A stretch of DNA of 64,000 nt, taken from NCBI GenBank assembly GCA_016197365.1, contig JACPVS010000028.1:1-64000 (forward strand), given 5' to 3'. Shown one piece after another: positions 41,389-49,802 of the stretch. Made by a program: the position numbers and the translations under genes. Origin of the DNA: Mycolicibacterium cosmeticum (GTDB lineage Bacteria > Actinomycetota > Actinomycetes > Mycobacteriales > Mycobacteriaceae). Below the pieces are notes generated by a model. The model had not been told where the DNA came from. It was given only the letters and a program-made list of their open reading frames with translations, and did no database searches. Each line of letters starts with the position of its first letter. Position 1 is the first letter of the stretch.

Positions 41389-42423
41389 ATGACGGATCGC
41401 CTGCCCTCGCGCCTCGCCGACCATCCGACCGTGCGGGCGGTGCGCGCCCGCACGGCGCCACCGGTGCCACCCGTGATCGACGCAGACTGGCTGCGCCGGC
41501 TCTGCCTGGATGCCGGGGCCGACGACGTCGCGTTCGCCTCGTTCGACGATCCGGCGTTGGCATCCGAACGCGAGCACGCCGAGACCGCGCTGCCAGGGGT
41601 GCGCAGTTACATCTCGCTGGTCGTGAAGATGAACCGCGACAACGTGCGGTCCTCGGAGCGCAGCGTGGCCAATCAGGAGTTCCACCGCAGCGGGGAGATC
41701 ATCAATGAGGCCGCGCACCGCGTCACCCGCGCCCTGGAGGACACCGGTTATCGGGTGATCAACCCGTCGGCGACCTTCCCCATGGAGATGGACAAGTTCC
41801 CCGGCCGCATCTGGGTGATAGCGCACAAGCCGGTGGCCGTGGCGGCGGGCCTGGGCGTGATGGGTATCCACCGCAACGTCATTCATCCCAAGTTCGGCAA
41901 CTTCATCATCCTGGCCACCCTGCTGGTGGGCGCGCCGATCTCCGAATACGGTGCACCGCTGGACTATTCGCCGTGCCTGGAATGCAAGCTGTGCGTCGCG
42001 GCCTGCCCGGTGGGGGCCATCGGCAAGGACGGCGAGTTCGACTTCGTGGCCTGCTCGGTGCACAACTACCGGGAATTCATGGGCGGGTTCACCGACTGGG
42101 CGCAGACCATCGCCGACAGCGCCGACGCCGAGGACTTCCGCTCCCGGGTCAGCGATTCGGAGAACGCCTCGATGTGGCAGAGCCTGTCGTTCAAGGCCAA
42201 TTACAAGGCGGCCTACTGCCTGGCGGTCTGCCCGGCGGGTGAGGACGTCATCGAGCCCTACCTCGACAACCGCAAGGGCTTCATGGATCTGGTGCTCAAA
42301 CCACTGCAGGAGAAAAAGGAAACGCTCTACGTCCTGCCGAACTCGGCGGCCAAGGCCCATGCCGAGAAGCGTTACCCGCACAAGACGGTGAAGGTCGTGG
42401 ACAGCGGGATCCGCGGGCGGTGA
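41389..42423 (+). CDS. Double 4Fe-4S cluster protein, QueG/reductive-dehalogenase-like
   Basis: 344 residues from ATG 41389. First cluster motif CLECKLCVAACPVGAI (about 196-211), second set formed by ACSVHNY and YCLAVCPAGED. A cobalamin-reductase-like N-terminal domain is hinted at by GADDVAFASFDDPALASERE and the IVxxxMxRD-type VVKMNRDN. It resembles epoxyqueuosine reductase and reductive dehalogenase B12/Fe-S proteins. To my knowledge mycobacteria do not make queuosine, so a different cobalamin-dependent reduction is plausible. The C-terminus lacks the HEAT-repeat region of QueG. Confidence 0.75.
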   Translation: MTDRLPSRLADHPTVRAVRARTAPPVPPVIDADWLRRLCLDAGADDVAFASFDDPALASEREHAETALPGVRSYISLVVKMNRDNVRSSERSVANQEFHRSGEIINEAAHRVTRALEDTGYRVINPSATFPMEMDKFPGRIWVIAHKPVAVAAGLGVMGIHRNVIHPKFGNFIILATLLVGAPISEYGAPLDYSPCLECKLCVAACPVGAIGKDGEFDFVACSVHNYREFMGGFTDWAQTIADSADAEDFRSRVSDSENASMWQSLSFKANYKAAYCLAVCPAGEDVIEPYLDNRKGFMDLVLKPLQEKKETLYVLPNSAAKAHAEKRYPHKTVKVVDSGIRGR

Positions 42424-42427
42424 TCAG

Positions 42428-42433
42428 TAGGCT
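42428..42433 (+). promoter_or_regulatory. -10 element for leaderless DUF998 gene
   Basis: TAGGCT ends exactly 7 nt before the ATG at 42440. Confidence 0.45.
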
Positions 42434-42439
42434 GGTTCG

Positions 42440-43093
42440 ATGAACCGGCGTCTGCATGTGGTGTTCGGCTGGATCGCGGTCTTCGGTGCGGCGCTGTCCC
42501 TGCTGACCGTGCTGGCACTGGACGCCGTCCTCGGTGGCGAACCGCTGCGCGGCCGGACGCTGCGCCGGGCCACCATCTCCGAATACGTGTTCACCACCGG
42601 CGGTTGGCTTTTCGTCACGGCGGTACTCGCCCTTGCGGTCGGGTCGGCGCTGCTGCTCGCGGGCTTGATCCATGCCAGGCGGATACCGCCGCTGTCGGTG
42701 GGCTCGGTGCTGTTGGTGCTGTGGGTGATCGGACTGCTCGGTGTGGTCGCGTTCCCCAAACACAACTGGGCAGTGGGGCCCAGCGCGAGCGGCACCGTGC
42801 ACCGGGTCGCGACGCTGCTCGCCTTTGTGGCGCTGCCGGTGGCGGTGCTGGTGATCGCGCGCGGACAGGAGCGCTGGGCGCGGGCCGCGCGCTGGCTGGC
42901 GTGGGGTTCCATCGGGTGGCTCGGCGTGCTGTTCGGCGCCATCGCGGTGGGCATGGTGACCGGTGCCTCGTGGTGGCGGATCATCCCGCTCGGCTTGGTG
43001 GAGCGGGGGATCGCGGGGTTCGAGGTGGCCGCGGTGATCGCGTTGGGGGTATGGCTCATCCGCGGTGCCCCTCAGGCTGCCATGTCTTCATAG
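42440..43093 (+). CDS. DUF998 six-helix membrane protein
   Basis: 217 residues, about six membrane helices (VVFGWIAVFGAALSLLTVLA, WLFVTAVLALAVGSALLLAGL, SVLLVLWVIGLLGVVAF, VATLLAFVALPVAVLVIA, WGSIGWLGVLFGAIAVGM, GIAGFEVAAVIALGVWLI). ISEYVFTTGGWLF and FPKHNWAVGPSASGTVHRVATLLAF match the DUF998 pattern with a conserved His near helix 4. Function unknown. Convergent with the next gene (22-bp overlap). Confidence 0.8.
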   Translation: MNRRLHVVFGWIAVFGAALSLLTVLALDAVLGGEPLRGRTLRRATISEYVFTTGGWLFVTAVLALAVGSALLLAGLIHARRIPPLSVGSVLLVLWVIGLLGVVAFPKHNWAVGPSASGTVHRVATLLAFVALPVAVLVIARGQERWARAARWLAWGSIGWLGVLFGAIAVGMVTGASWWRIIPLGLVERGIAGFEVAAVIALGVWLIRGAPQAAMSS

Positions 43094-43557
43094 ACCCGCC
43101 ACACGACGGCCTCGTGCTCCGCTCCGGTGAGGTCGCGGTCGGCGACGGCCAAGGCGGTCGCGTGCCCTTTCAGTGCGGTGAACAGGTCGGCGGTCTCGCG
43201 GTCGTTGATCCCGCCCATCCGCACCACCGTGAGGGTGCGGACCTCGCGGCGGAACTGGTCGACCAGCACCATGGAGACGGCGCCCGCGGACAGCGCTGCG
43301 AAGGTGGATATGACCAGCGCGCCAATCGTTCCCGCCGTCGGCAGCAGTGCAACCTCCATCCCCAGCCACACCGCAAGACCCCATGTCGGCCACGCCCGCC
43401 ACACCCGCAGCAGGCGGCGCTGCTCGGGTGTCAGGCCGGGTGGGAACACCACCAGCCGGTAGCGGGTGACGCCGTGCCGGGTCACCGAGATGGCCAGTGA
43501 TCCCCAGTCCCGGTCGCCGTCGAGCAGACGGGTGAGTCGCGTGGTGGTGGTGCTCAT
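43072..43557 (-). CDS. Hypothetical two-helix membrane protein
   Basis: 161 residues, ATG 43557. Cytosolic beta-rich N-terminus (DWGSLAISVTRHGVTRYRLVVFPPG), two membrane helices (WGLAVWLGMEVALLPTAGTIGAL and STFAALSAGAVSMVLVDQ), and a helical C-terminal domain (RRVRTLTVVRMG-like, RETADLFTALKGHATALAVAD...EHEAVVWRVYEDMAA). Family not recognised; lone gene between two convergent/divergent neighbours. Confidence 0.65.
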   Translation of the reverse strand: MSTTTTRLTRLLDGDRDWGSLAISVTRHGVTRYRLVVFPPGLTPEQRRLLRVWRAWPTWGLAVWLGMEVALLPTAGTIGALVISTFAALSAGAVSMVLVDQFRREVRTLTVVRMGGINDRETADLFTALKGHATALAVADRDLTGAEHEAVVWRVYEDMAA

Positions 43558-43672
43558 GGTTTCCGGTCTACGCCCGGCCACCGGCCGCGGCGGCGTCGTG
43601 AACGGAATCTTTACGGAGCGCCCGGCGATCTTGACGCCGTTAATGCATTGGTGAGATGTCGGGGTTCCTGGC

Positions 43673-43678
43673 TACGGT
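43673..43678 (+). promoter_or_regulatory. -10 element for the ABC exporter operon
   Basis: TACGGT ends 7 nt before 43685, one base ahead of the ATG at 43686, predicting a leaderless transcript for the two-gene exporter. Confidence 0.45.
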
Positions 43679-43685
43679 TGGGGCC

Positions 43686-44675
43686 ATGAGCGGGGCGAGC
43701 GGAGGGACGGGAAATGGTCACGCAGCGGCCATCGAGGCGATCGATCTCGTCAAAGACTTCGGGGACAATCGAGCCGTCGACGGCGTGAGTTTCTCGGTGC
43801 CCCAGGGCGCGGTGCTCGGACTGCTTGGCCCCAACGGCGCGGGCAAGACCACCACGGTGCGGATGATGACCACGCTGTCGGAACCCACCAGCGGCACCGC
43901 CCGGGTCGCCGGTTACGACGTGCGCACCCAACCCGACCTGGTCCGCCGCAACATGGGCCTCACCGGGCAGGCCGCCACCGTGGACGAATTGCTCACCGGG
44001 CGGGAGAACATCCGGATGATCGGCGGGCTGTACGGAATCGGGCGCAAGGACCTCAAGGTGCTGGGGGACCGGCTGCTCGAGCAGTTCGATCTGGTGGCCG
44101 CCGGTGACCGGCCGGTCCGTTCGTACTCCGGCGGCATGCGGCGCAGGCTCGATCTGGCGGTCAGCCTGATCGCCGCGCCACCCGTGCTGTTCCTGGACGA
44201 GCCGACCACCGGGCTGGACCCGCGCAGCCGCAGCGACCTGTGGGAGGTGCTGCGGGAACTCGTCGCCGGCGGCACCACGCTGCTGCTCACCACGCAGTAC
44301 CTGGAGGAGGCCGACCAACTCGCCGACAACATCGTCGTCATCGACCACGGCCGGATCATCGCCGAAGGCACCCCGCTGCAACTCAAGGATCAGGCCGGCA
44401 ACGCCAGCCTGGTGGTCACCGTGTCGCACGCGGCCGACCTGCCCGCGGCCAGGGAACTGGTGGCCCGGACGGGCACCGAGGTGCACGTCGACATCGGGGC
44501 CCGGCAGCTCACCGCGGCGGCCGACGGCATCGCCGACCTCACCCGGGTGGCGAATTGGCTGCAGGACAGCGGCATCAAGGTCGACGACATCGGCTTGTCC
44601 CGGCCCAGCCTGGACGACGTGTTCCTGTCGCTCACCGGGCACCGCGCCGAGAATGTCGAGGAGGTGGAGGCGTGA
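43686..44675 (+). CDS. ABC exporter ATPase (DrrA-like)
   Basis: 329 residues. Walker A GPNGAGKTTT (about 52-61), Q-loop LTGQAATVDELLTG, signature SYSGGMRRRLDLAVSL, Walker B VLFLDEPTTGLDP and H-loop-type LLLTTQYLEEAD. The C-terminal extension of about 100 residues (ending SLDDVFLSLTGHRAE) is typical of daunorubicin-resistance-type DrrA. Pairs with the overlapping permease to export a hydrophobic drug or lipid. Confidence 0.92.
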   Translation: MSGASGGTGNGHAAAIEAIDLVKDFGDNRAVDGVSFSVPQGAVLGLLGPNGAGKTTTVRMMTTLSEPTSGTARVAGYDVRTQPDLVRRNMGLTGQAATVDELLTGRENIRMIGGLYGIGRKDLKVLGDRLLEQFDLVAAGDRPVRSYSGGMRRRLDLAVSLIAAPPVLFLDEPTTGLDPRSRSDLWEVLRELVAGGTTLLLTTQYLEEADQLADNIVVIDHGRIIAEGTPLQLKDQAGNASLVVTVSHAADLPAARELVARTGTEVHVDIGARQLTAAADGIADLTRVANWLQDSGIKVDDIGLSRPSLDDVFLSLTGHRAENVEEVEA

Positions 44676-45481
44676 CGGAGATCAGGCCGACGAACGTCGC
44701 CCAGCAGTCCTGGATCATGGTGAAGCGCAACATGATCCACACCAAACGGATGCCTGAGATGCTCAGTGACGTGACGGTGCAGCCGATCATGTTCGTGCTG
44801 CTGTTCGCGTTCGTGTTCGGCGCCTCCATCGCGACGCGGGGTGGGGCGTCCTACCGGGAGTTCCTGCTGCCGGGCATCCAGGCGCAGACCATCGTGTTCA
44901 CCGCGTTCGTCGTCGCATCGGGCATCACCGCCGACGCCGAGAAGGGGGTCATCGACCGGTTCCGGTCGCTGCCCATCCGGCGGTCCTCGGTGCTGATCGG
45001 GCGCAGCATCGCCAGCCTCATCCACTCGTCCATCGGCATCGTGGTCATGGCGATCACCGGCCTGTGCATCGGTTGGCGGATCCGCGGCAGCGTCGGCGAG
45101 GCGGTGCTGGCGTTCGCGCTGATCCTGGTGTTCGGGTTCGGGATGATCTGGTTCGGCATCCTGGTCGGCTCGCTGATGCGGTCGGTGGAAGCGGTCAACG
45201 GAGTGATGTTCACCGTGCTGTTCCCGATCACGTTCCTGGCCAACACGTTCGCGCCCACCGAACCGATGCCGCGCTGGCTGCGGGTGGCCGCGGAGTGGAA
45301 TCCGGTGTCCTCGCTGGCGCAGGCCATGCGGGAGTTGTGGGGCAACGGGCCGGCCGCGCCGCCGGATGCGCAGCTGCCGCTGCATCACCCCGTGCTGGCC
45401 ACCGTCCTGTGGTCGCTGGCGATGACGGCCGTGCTGGCGCCGTTCGCGCTGCGGGCGTATGCGCGGCGGACGTCGGACTGA
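44672..45481 (+). CDS. ABC-2 type permease (DrrB-like)
   Basis: 269 residues, GTG overlapping the ATPase stop (GTGA). Six membrane helices with the ABC-2 signature: MLSDVTVQPIMFVLLFAFVFG, REFLLPGIQAQTIVF, GVIDRFRSLPIRRSSVLIGR, FGFGMIWFGILVGSLMRSVEAVNG, PITFLANTFAP. Membrane half of the exporter; substrate unknown. Confidence 0.92.
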   Translation: MTEIRPTNVAQQSWIMVKRNMIHTKRMPEMLSDVTVQPIMFVLLFAFVFGASIATRGGASYREFLLPGIQAQTIVFTAFVVASGITADAEKGVIDRFRSLPIRRSSVLIGRSIASLIHSSIGIVVMAITGLCIGWRIRGSVGEAVLAFALILVFGFGMIWFGILVGSLMRSVEAVNGVMFTVLFPITFLANTFAPTEPMPRWLRVAAEWNPVSSLAQAMRELWGNGPAAPPDAQLPLHHPVLATVLWSLAMTAVLAPFALRAYARRTSD

Positions 45482-45490
45482 GGCCCGGAA

Positions 45491-46066
45491 CTACCAGGCG
45501 TGCACGGTGTTCTGCGCTGCCTCGACACCGACCTGCAAGAGCAGTTCGGTCGCGTCGGCCGCGTTCTCGACGAGCAACGGGACCTCGGGTCGCTCGACGG
45601 AAGTAAAGGTCTCCAGCACGAATGCGGCGGGGTCCTTGCGGCCGGGCGGACGGCCGACACCGATGCGCACCCGCTGGAAATCCTTGGTGCCCAGAGCGGA
45701 TGCGACCGAGCGCAGCCCGTTGTGGCCGCCTTCGCCGCCGCCGAGCTTCAGCCTGATCCGGCCGAAGTCGATGTCCAGTTCGTCGTGCAGCACCACGACG
45801 TCGCCGGGCAGCACCGAGTAGAACTTGGCCAACGGCCCGACCTGACGGCCGGACTCGTTCATGTACACCCGGGGTTTGGCCAGCACCACGGACCGGTCTC
45901 CCAACCGGCCCGTGGCGACGTCAGCCCCGGACTTCTTGTGCAGTTTGAAACCCGAGCCGATCCGATCGGCCAGGATGTCGGCCACCATGAAGCCGAGATT
46001 GTGCCGGGTCTTGGCGTAGTTGGGCCCGGGGTTACCGAGCCCAACGACCAGTAGCGGCTCAGTCAA
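45491..46066 (-). CDS. pth: Peptidyl-tRNA hydrolase
   Basis: 191 residues. Recycles stalled peptidyl-tRNAs. Conserved sites: VVGLGNPGPNYAKTRHNLGFM (Asn and catalytic His), RVYMNESGRQVGPL, VLHDELDIDFGRIRLKLGGGEGGHNGLRS. Starts 2 bp after the rplY stop, and both are translation-quality genes as in M. tuberculosis (Rv1014c-Rv1015c). Confidence 0.96.
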   Translation of the reverse strand: MTEPLLVVGLGNPGPNYAKTRHNLGFMVADILADRIGSGFKLHKKSGADVATGRLGDRSVVLAKPRVYMNESGRQVGPLAKFYSVLPGDVVVLHDELDIDFGRIRLKLGGGEGGHNGLRSVASALGTKDFQRVRIGVGRPPGRKDPAAFVLETFTSVERPEVPLLVENAADATELLLQVGVEAAQNTVHAW

Positions 46067-46068
46067 AA

Positions 46069-46719
46069 TTATTCGGCGGCTTCGGCTTCGGCGGCGGGCT
46101 CCTCGGAGGCGGCCTCGCTCGGGGCTGCGGTCTCGCCGGCACCTTCGGCGTCGAGCTCTTCGGAGGTCGGCGCGGCGACCACGTTGACCACCAGGGTGTC
46201 GGGGTCGACGATGAGGCTGGTGCCCTCGGGCAGCTCGATCTGGCCGGCGGTGATCTGGGTGCCTGCCTCCAGGCCCTCGACCGACACGGTCAACTGCTCG
46301 GGGATCGACAGGGCCTCGGCCTCGACCTGGATGGTGTTGGCGTCCTGGGTGACCAAGGTGCCGGGCACGGCGTCACCCTCGACGACGACGTTCACGTCGA
46401 CGGTGACCTTCTCGCCACGGCGCACGACCAGCAGGTCGGCGTGCACGATGTTGCGCTTGATCGGGTGGATGACGATGGACTTGGTCAGCGCGAGCTGCTC
46501 CTTGCCGGCGATGTCCAGGGTCAGGATCGCGTTGGTGCCCGAATGACGCAGCACGGCGGCGAAGTCGCGCGCGTTGAGCTCCAGGTGCTGCGGGTCTTCA
46601 CCGTGGCCATACAGCACGGTGGGCACGTTGCCGTCGCGACGGGCCTGGCGCGAGGCGCCCTTGCCGGTGCGGGTACGCACCGCGGCGGTGAGCTTGTTGG
46701 GGGCCGAGTTCTTGGCCAT
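46069..46719 (-). CDS. rplY: Ribosomal protein bL25 (general stress protein Ctc form)
   Basis: 216 residues. N-terminal 5S rRNA-binding L25 domain (KLTAAVRTRTGKGASRQARRDG, VPTVLYGHGEDPQHLELN) and C-terminal TL5/Ctc domain (VVEGDAVPGTLVTQDANTIQVEAEA), ending in an Ala/Glu-rich acidic tail. ATG 46719 after AGGAGGAAC decides against a start nine codons upstream. Confidence 0.96.
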   Translation of the reverse strand: MAKNSAPNKLTAAVRTRTGKGASRQARRDGNVPTVLYGHGEDPQHLELNARDFAAVLRHSGTNAILTLDIAGKEQLALTKSIVIHPIKRNIVHADLLVVRRGEKVTVDVNVVVEGDAVPGTLVTQDANTIQVEAEALSIPEQLTVSVEGLEAGTQITAGQIELPEGTSLIVDPDTLVVNVVAAPTSEELDAEGAGETAAPSEAASEEPAAEAEAAE

Positions 46720-46786
46720 GTGTTGTTCCTCCTGTAACCGGTTCACACACGGCCAGGGTCCAACTGAATGGGTTCCCGTCGATAAC

Positions 46787-46803
46787 GGTGGTTGGCAACC
46801 ACC
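46787..46803. terminator. Small hairpin between the SDR gene and rplY
   Basis: GGTGGTT / AACCACC (46787-46793, 46797-46803) with a 3-nt loop lies 38-54 bp beyond the SDR stop. No T-run follows on the minus strand, so termination is doubtful. Confidence 0.35.
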
Positions 46804-46840
46804 CTCGCCGTGACGTCAGCAAGGGTAGCCGATAGCGGCC

Positions 46841-47704
46841 TCAGATCTGAAATTCGGTGCCCGTGAGCTGCGCGGACAGCTGCCACAGCCCTTCGGCGGT
46901 GCGCTCCGAGCGGGCCAGCGGGCTGCGCGGGCCGGGCCCGGTCGCGCCCCGCATGCCGAACTTGGGGCCGATGAAGCTGTCGCCGGGCACGTCCTGGGAT
47001 GCGGCGAACAACGTCTGCCTGGCGCCGAAGTCGGCGTCGGTGGCGACCTTGTTGGCGGCCAGCCACACCTTGGTGCCGACGGCGTTGCCGGTCTGCCCCT
47101 GCAGGTTGGTGGCCGAGTAACCGGGGTGCGCGGCGATCGCCCGGACCGGGGAGCCGGCCGCGGTGAGCCGGCGCTGCAATGCGCTGGTGAACAGCAGGTT
47201 GGCCAGCTTGGACTGGCCGTAGGCCGGCCAGGCCAGGTACGGCCGGGACTTCCAGTTCAGATCCTTGAGGTTGATCCAGCCGATCAGGTGCATCAGTGAG
47301 GCCACCGTCACCACCCGATCGGTGATCTTGGGCAGCAGCAGATTGGTCAGCGCGAAGTGCCCGAGGTGGTTGGTGCCGATCTGGCTCTCGAACCCGTCGG
47401 CCGTCTGCGCGAACGGCACCGCCATGATGCCGGCGTTGTTCACCAGCACGTCCACCGCGCCGACACCGGAGGCGAAGTCCCGGATCGAGGCCAGGCTCTG
47501 CAGATCCAGTGCGGCGACGGTGACGTCGCCGGTCATCTGCGCGGCGGCGGCATTGCCCTTGTCCACGTTGCGCACGGCCAGCGTGACCGACGCACCGACG
47601 CGAGCCAGTTCACGTGCGGTGACCAGACCGAGGCCGCTGTTGGCTCCGGTGACGATGACGTGGCGCCCGGCGAACGAGGGCAGGTCTGCGGCTGTCCAGC
47701 TCAT
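46841..47704 (-). CDS. Short-chain dehydrogenase (retinol dehydrogenase-like SDR)
   Basis: 287 residues. Cofactor motif VTGANSGLGLVTARELAR (TGxxxGxG, about 19-36), NNAGIM, catalytic Ser in VVTVASLMH, YGQSK (YxxxK) and the family-typical AAHPGYSATNLQ. It resembles NADP-dependent retinol/protochlorophyllide reductase-like SDRs common in mycobacteria. Substrate unknown. ATG 47704. It lies between rplY and lpqT, so it is a local insertion relative to the M. tuberculosis order. Confidence 0.9.
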   Translation of the reverse strand: MSWTAADLPSFAGRHVIVTGANSGLGLVTARELARVGASVTLAVRNVDKGNAAAAQMTGDVTVAALDLQSLASIRDFASGVGAVDVLVNNAGIMAVPFAQTADGFESQIGTNHLGHFALTNLLLPKITDRVVTVASLMHLIGWINLKDLNWKSRPYLAWPAYGQSKLANLLFTSALQRRLTAAGSPVRAIAAHPGYSATNLQGQTGNAVGTKVWLAANKVATDADFGARQTLFAASQDVPGDSFIGPKFGMRGATGPGPRSPLARSERTAEGLWQLSAQLTGTEFQI

Positions 47705-47718
47705 GCTGGGAACACTAC

Positions 47719-48393
47719 TTACTTCGCTGCGACCTTGAACCCGGAGATGATGCCCTCGATGTCCTTGCCCTGCTTCTGCGCCTCGTCGGCGTAGCTGGTG
47801 ATGGTCAGCTGGATCAGATAGCGCTGGCCCGGGGCGGGCTGCTGGCCGGGCGCAGGCTTCGGCGGCGTACCGGTCGCGATGATAATGCGGTTGTAGCTCT
47901 GCATCCGGCGCCCGTTGAGGTCGTAGGTGCCCTCGATCATCGACGACGGGAAACCGCGGAAGTTGTCGGCCGAGCCGTTGAGTTTGGTGAAGTTCTGCGA
48001 CAGCTGCGCATCGGCGTCGGCATGCTTGAGGGTCTCGGCAATGTCGAAGTTCCCGGTCAGCTTGAACACCATCAGCATGGCCGTCGGATAGGTGTCGCCC
48101 TTGGCGATCACCCGGGTCCCCGGTGAGAGGTTGACATTGCTGTAGGCCTGCCAGCCGGCCGGCCGCGGCAGATCCACGGTCAGATCGGTGATCTTCTCCG
48201 GCGCGATGGGGTCGCCGGTGACACCGACGCTTTCCAGATAGGCCGACAGCGGCACCGGCTTGGCGGCCGCGCCGGGTGCCGCGCTGGTCGTGGTCGTCGT
48301 GGTGGTGGTCCAGATGGACTGGTAATCCGGGGTGTCGTCCCCACAGCCGGCCAACAAGAAAGCCAGCGCCACAACCCAAGCCGCGATTCTCAC
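47719..48393 (-). CDS. lpqT: Lipoprotein LpqT
   Basis: 224 residues, in the place of Rv1016c. Lipobox LLAGC (Cys17), then a Thr-run tether (IWTTTTTTTTSAA). Domain: PLSAYLESVGVTGDPIAPEKI, VDLPRPAGWQAYSNVNL, GDTYPTAMLMVFKLTGNFDIAE, YNRIIIATG, matching the LpqN/LpqT family and hence remotely the lipoprotein at 18141. Envelope protein, role uncertain. Overlaps arsC by 4 bp. Confidence 0.9.
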   Translation of the reverse strand: MRIAAWVVALAFLLAGCGDDTPDYQSIWTTTTTTTTSAAPGAAAKPVPLSAYLESVGVTGDPIAPEKITDLTVDLPRPAGWQAYSNVNLSPGTRVIAKGDTYPTAMLMVFKLTGNFDIAETLKHADADAQLSQNFTKLNGSADNFRGFPSSMIEGTYDLNGRRMQSYNRIIIATGTPPKPAPGQQPAPGQRYLIQLTITSYADEAQKQGKDIEGIISGFKVAAK

Positions 48394-48731
48394 AGGATTT
48401 CGCGGACCCGATCGATCGGCCGTGCCAGCCGGGTGCCCTTGTCGGTGACCACCAGGGGCCGCTCGATCAGGATCGGGTGTTCGGCCAGCGCATCGAGCAG
48501 CTCATCGTCGGAAGCGTCGGCCAGACCCAGCTCGCCATAGAGCGATTCGCGCTTGCGCACCGCGTCGCGGACACCGATGCCGGCATCGGCGATCAGCGTG
48601 GCCAGCTCGGCCCGGGTCGGCGGCGTCTTCAGGTACAGCACGATCTCGGGCTCGATCCCGTTCTCGCGCAGCAGATCCAGCGTCTTACGGGAGGTCGAGC
48701 ACTTCGGGTTGTGGAAGATGCGCGCACCCAC
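48390..48731 (-). CDS. arsC: Arsenate reductase (glutaredoxin-type ArsC)
   Basis: 113 residues, thioredoxin fold. Catalytic Cys in HNPKCSTSRKTLDLL (Cys11) and the downstream Arg/Pro sites IERPLVVTDKGTRLARP, close to E. coli plasmid ArsC including IERP. Reduces arsenate to arsenite with glutathione/glutaredoxin or, in mycobacteria, possibly mycothiol/mycoredoxin. Lies one base after prsA and overlaps lpqT, with no arsR or acr3 beside it, so it may be a housekeeping ArsC-family protein (YffB-like). Confidence 0.88.
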   Translation of the reverse strand: MGARIFHNPKCSTSRKTLDLLRENGIEPEIVLYLKTPPTRAELATLIADAGIGVRDAVRKRESLYGELGLADASDDELLDALAEHPILIERPLVVTDKGTRLARPIDRVREIL

Positions 48732-48732
48732 G

Positions 48733-49713
48733 CTACGCGGACCCGTCGAAAAGTCCTGTCACCGAACCGTTTTCGAAGACCGCGCGGATGGTGCTGGCCA
48801 GCAGTGGGGCAATGGAGAGCACGGTCAGCTGCGGGAACTTCTTGTCCTCGGTGATCGGCAGGGTGTTGGTGACGATGACTTCACGCGCACCGGAGTCGGC
48901 CAGCCGCTGGGCGGCCGGGTCGGACAGCACGCCGTGGGTCGCGGCCACGATGACATCGGTGGCGCCGTCCTCGAGCAGCAGCCGGACCGCGCCGGCGATG
49001 GTGCCACCGGTGTCGATCATGTCGTCGGTCAGGATGCAGACCTTGCCCCTCACGTCACCGACGACGCGGTTGGACTTCACCTGGTTGGGCACCAGCGGGT
49101 CGCGGGTCTTGTGGATGAAGGCCAGCGGGACACCACCGAGGGAATCGGCCCACTTCTCGGCGACGCGCACGCGGCCCGAGTCGGGGGAGACGACGACCTT
49201 GTCGGCATCGCGGTACTTGTCGGCGATGTAACCGCAGAGCAGCGACTGCCCGCGCATATGGTCCACCGGGCCGTCGAAGAAGCCCTGGATCTGGTCGGTG
49301 TGCAGATCCACCGTGACGATCCGGTCGGCGCCTGCGGTCTTGTAGAGGTCGGCGACCAGGCGCGCGGAGATGGGCTCGCGGCCGCGGTGCTTCTTGTCCT
49401 GCCGGGCGTACGGATAGAACGGCAGGATCGCGGTGATGCGCTTGGCGCTACCGCGCTTGAGCGCGTCGATCATGATGAGCTGTTCCATCAGCCACTGGTT
49501 CAGCGGCGCCGGGTGGCTCTGCAGGACGAAGGCGTCGCAACCGCGCACCGACTCGTCGAAGCGGACGAAGATCTCGCCGTTGGCGAAGTCCCGCGCCGTC
49601 TGCGCGGTAACGGGTACGTCGAGCTCCTTGGCTACCTGCTCGGCGAGCTCGGGATGAGCCCGGCCCGAGAAGAGCATCAGGTTCTTGGGATTGTCGGTCC
49701 AGTCGTGGCTCAC
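48733..49713 (-). CDS. prsA: Ribose-phosphate pyrophosphokinase
   Basis: 326 residues. Makes PRPP for nucleotides, His, Trp and decaprenyl-phosphoryl-arabinose. Signatures: FSGRAHPELAEQVAKEL, YPYARQDKKHRGREPIS (ATP/flexible loop), VDLHTDQIQGFFDGPVDH, VVSPDSGRVRVAEKW, PRPP loop LTDDMIDTGGTI. In the place of Rv1017c. Confidence 0.96.
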   Translation of the reverse strand: MSHDWTDNPKNLMLFSGRAHPELAEQVAKELDVPVTAQTARDFANGEIFVRFDESVRGCDAFVLQSHPAPLNQWLMEQLIMIDALKRGSAKRITAILPFYPYARQDKKHRGREPISARLVADLYKTAGADRIVTVDLHTDQIQGFFDGPVDHMRGQSLLCGYIADKYRDADKVVVSPDSGRVRVAEKWADSLGGVPLAFIHKTRDPLVPNQVKSNRVVGDVRGKVCILTDDMIDTGGTIAGAVRLLLEDGATDVIVAATHGVLSDPAAQRLADSGAREVIVTNTLPITEDKKFPQLTVLSIAPLLASTIRAVFENGSVTGLFDGSA

Positions 49714-49802
49714 AGTTGTGCCTTCGCCGGTCGGGGTCGAATACGCGCCAATCGTACGTAGCCCGACGGGGCAGTCGTTGCCGGGTTACCAGAATCCGAA
49801 CG

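Noticed and set aside
39631..42381. A 916-codon leftward open frame across the acyl-AMP ligase and Fe-S protein
   Set aside because: Antisense to two well-conserved genes, low-complexity composition, no ribosome site or domain.
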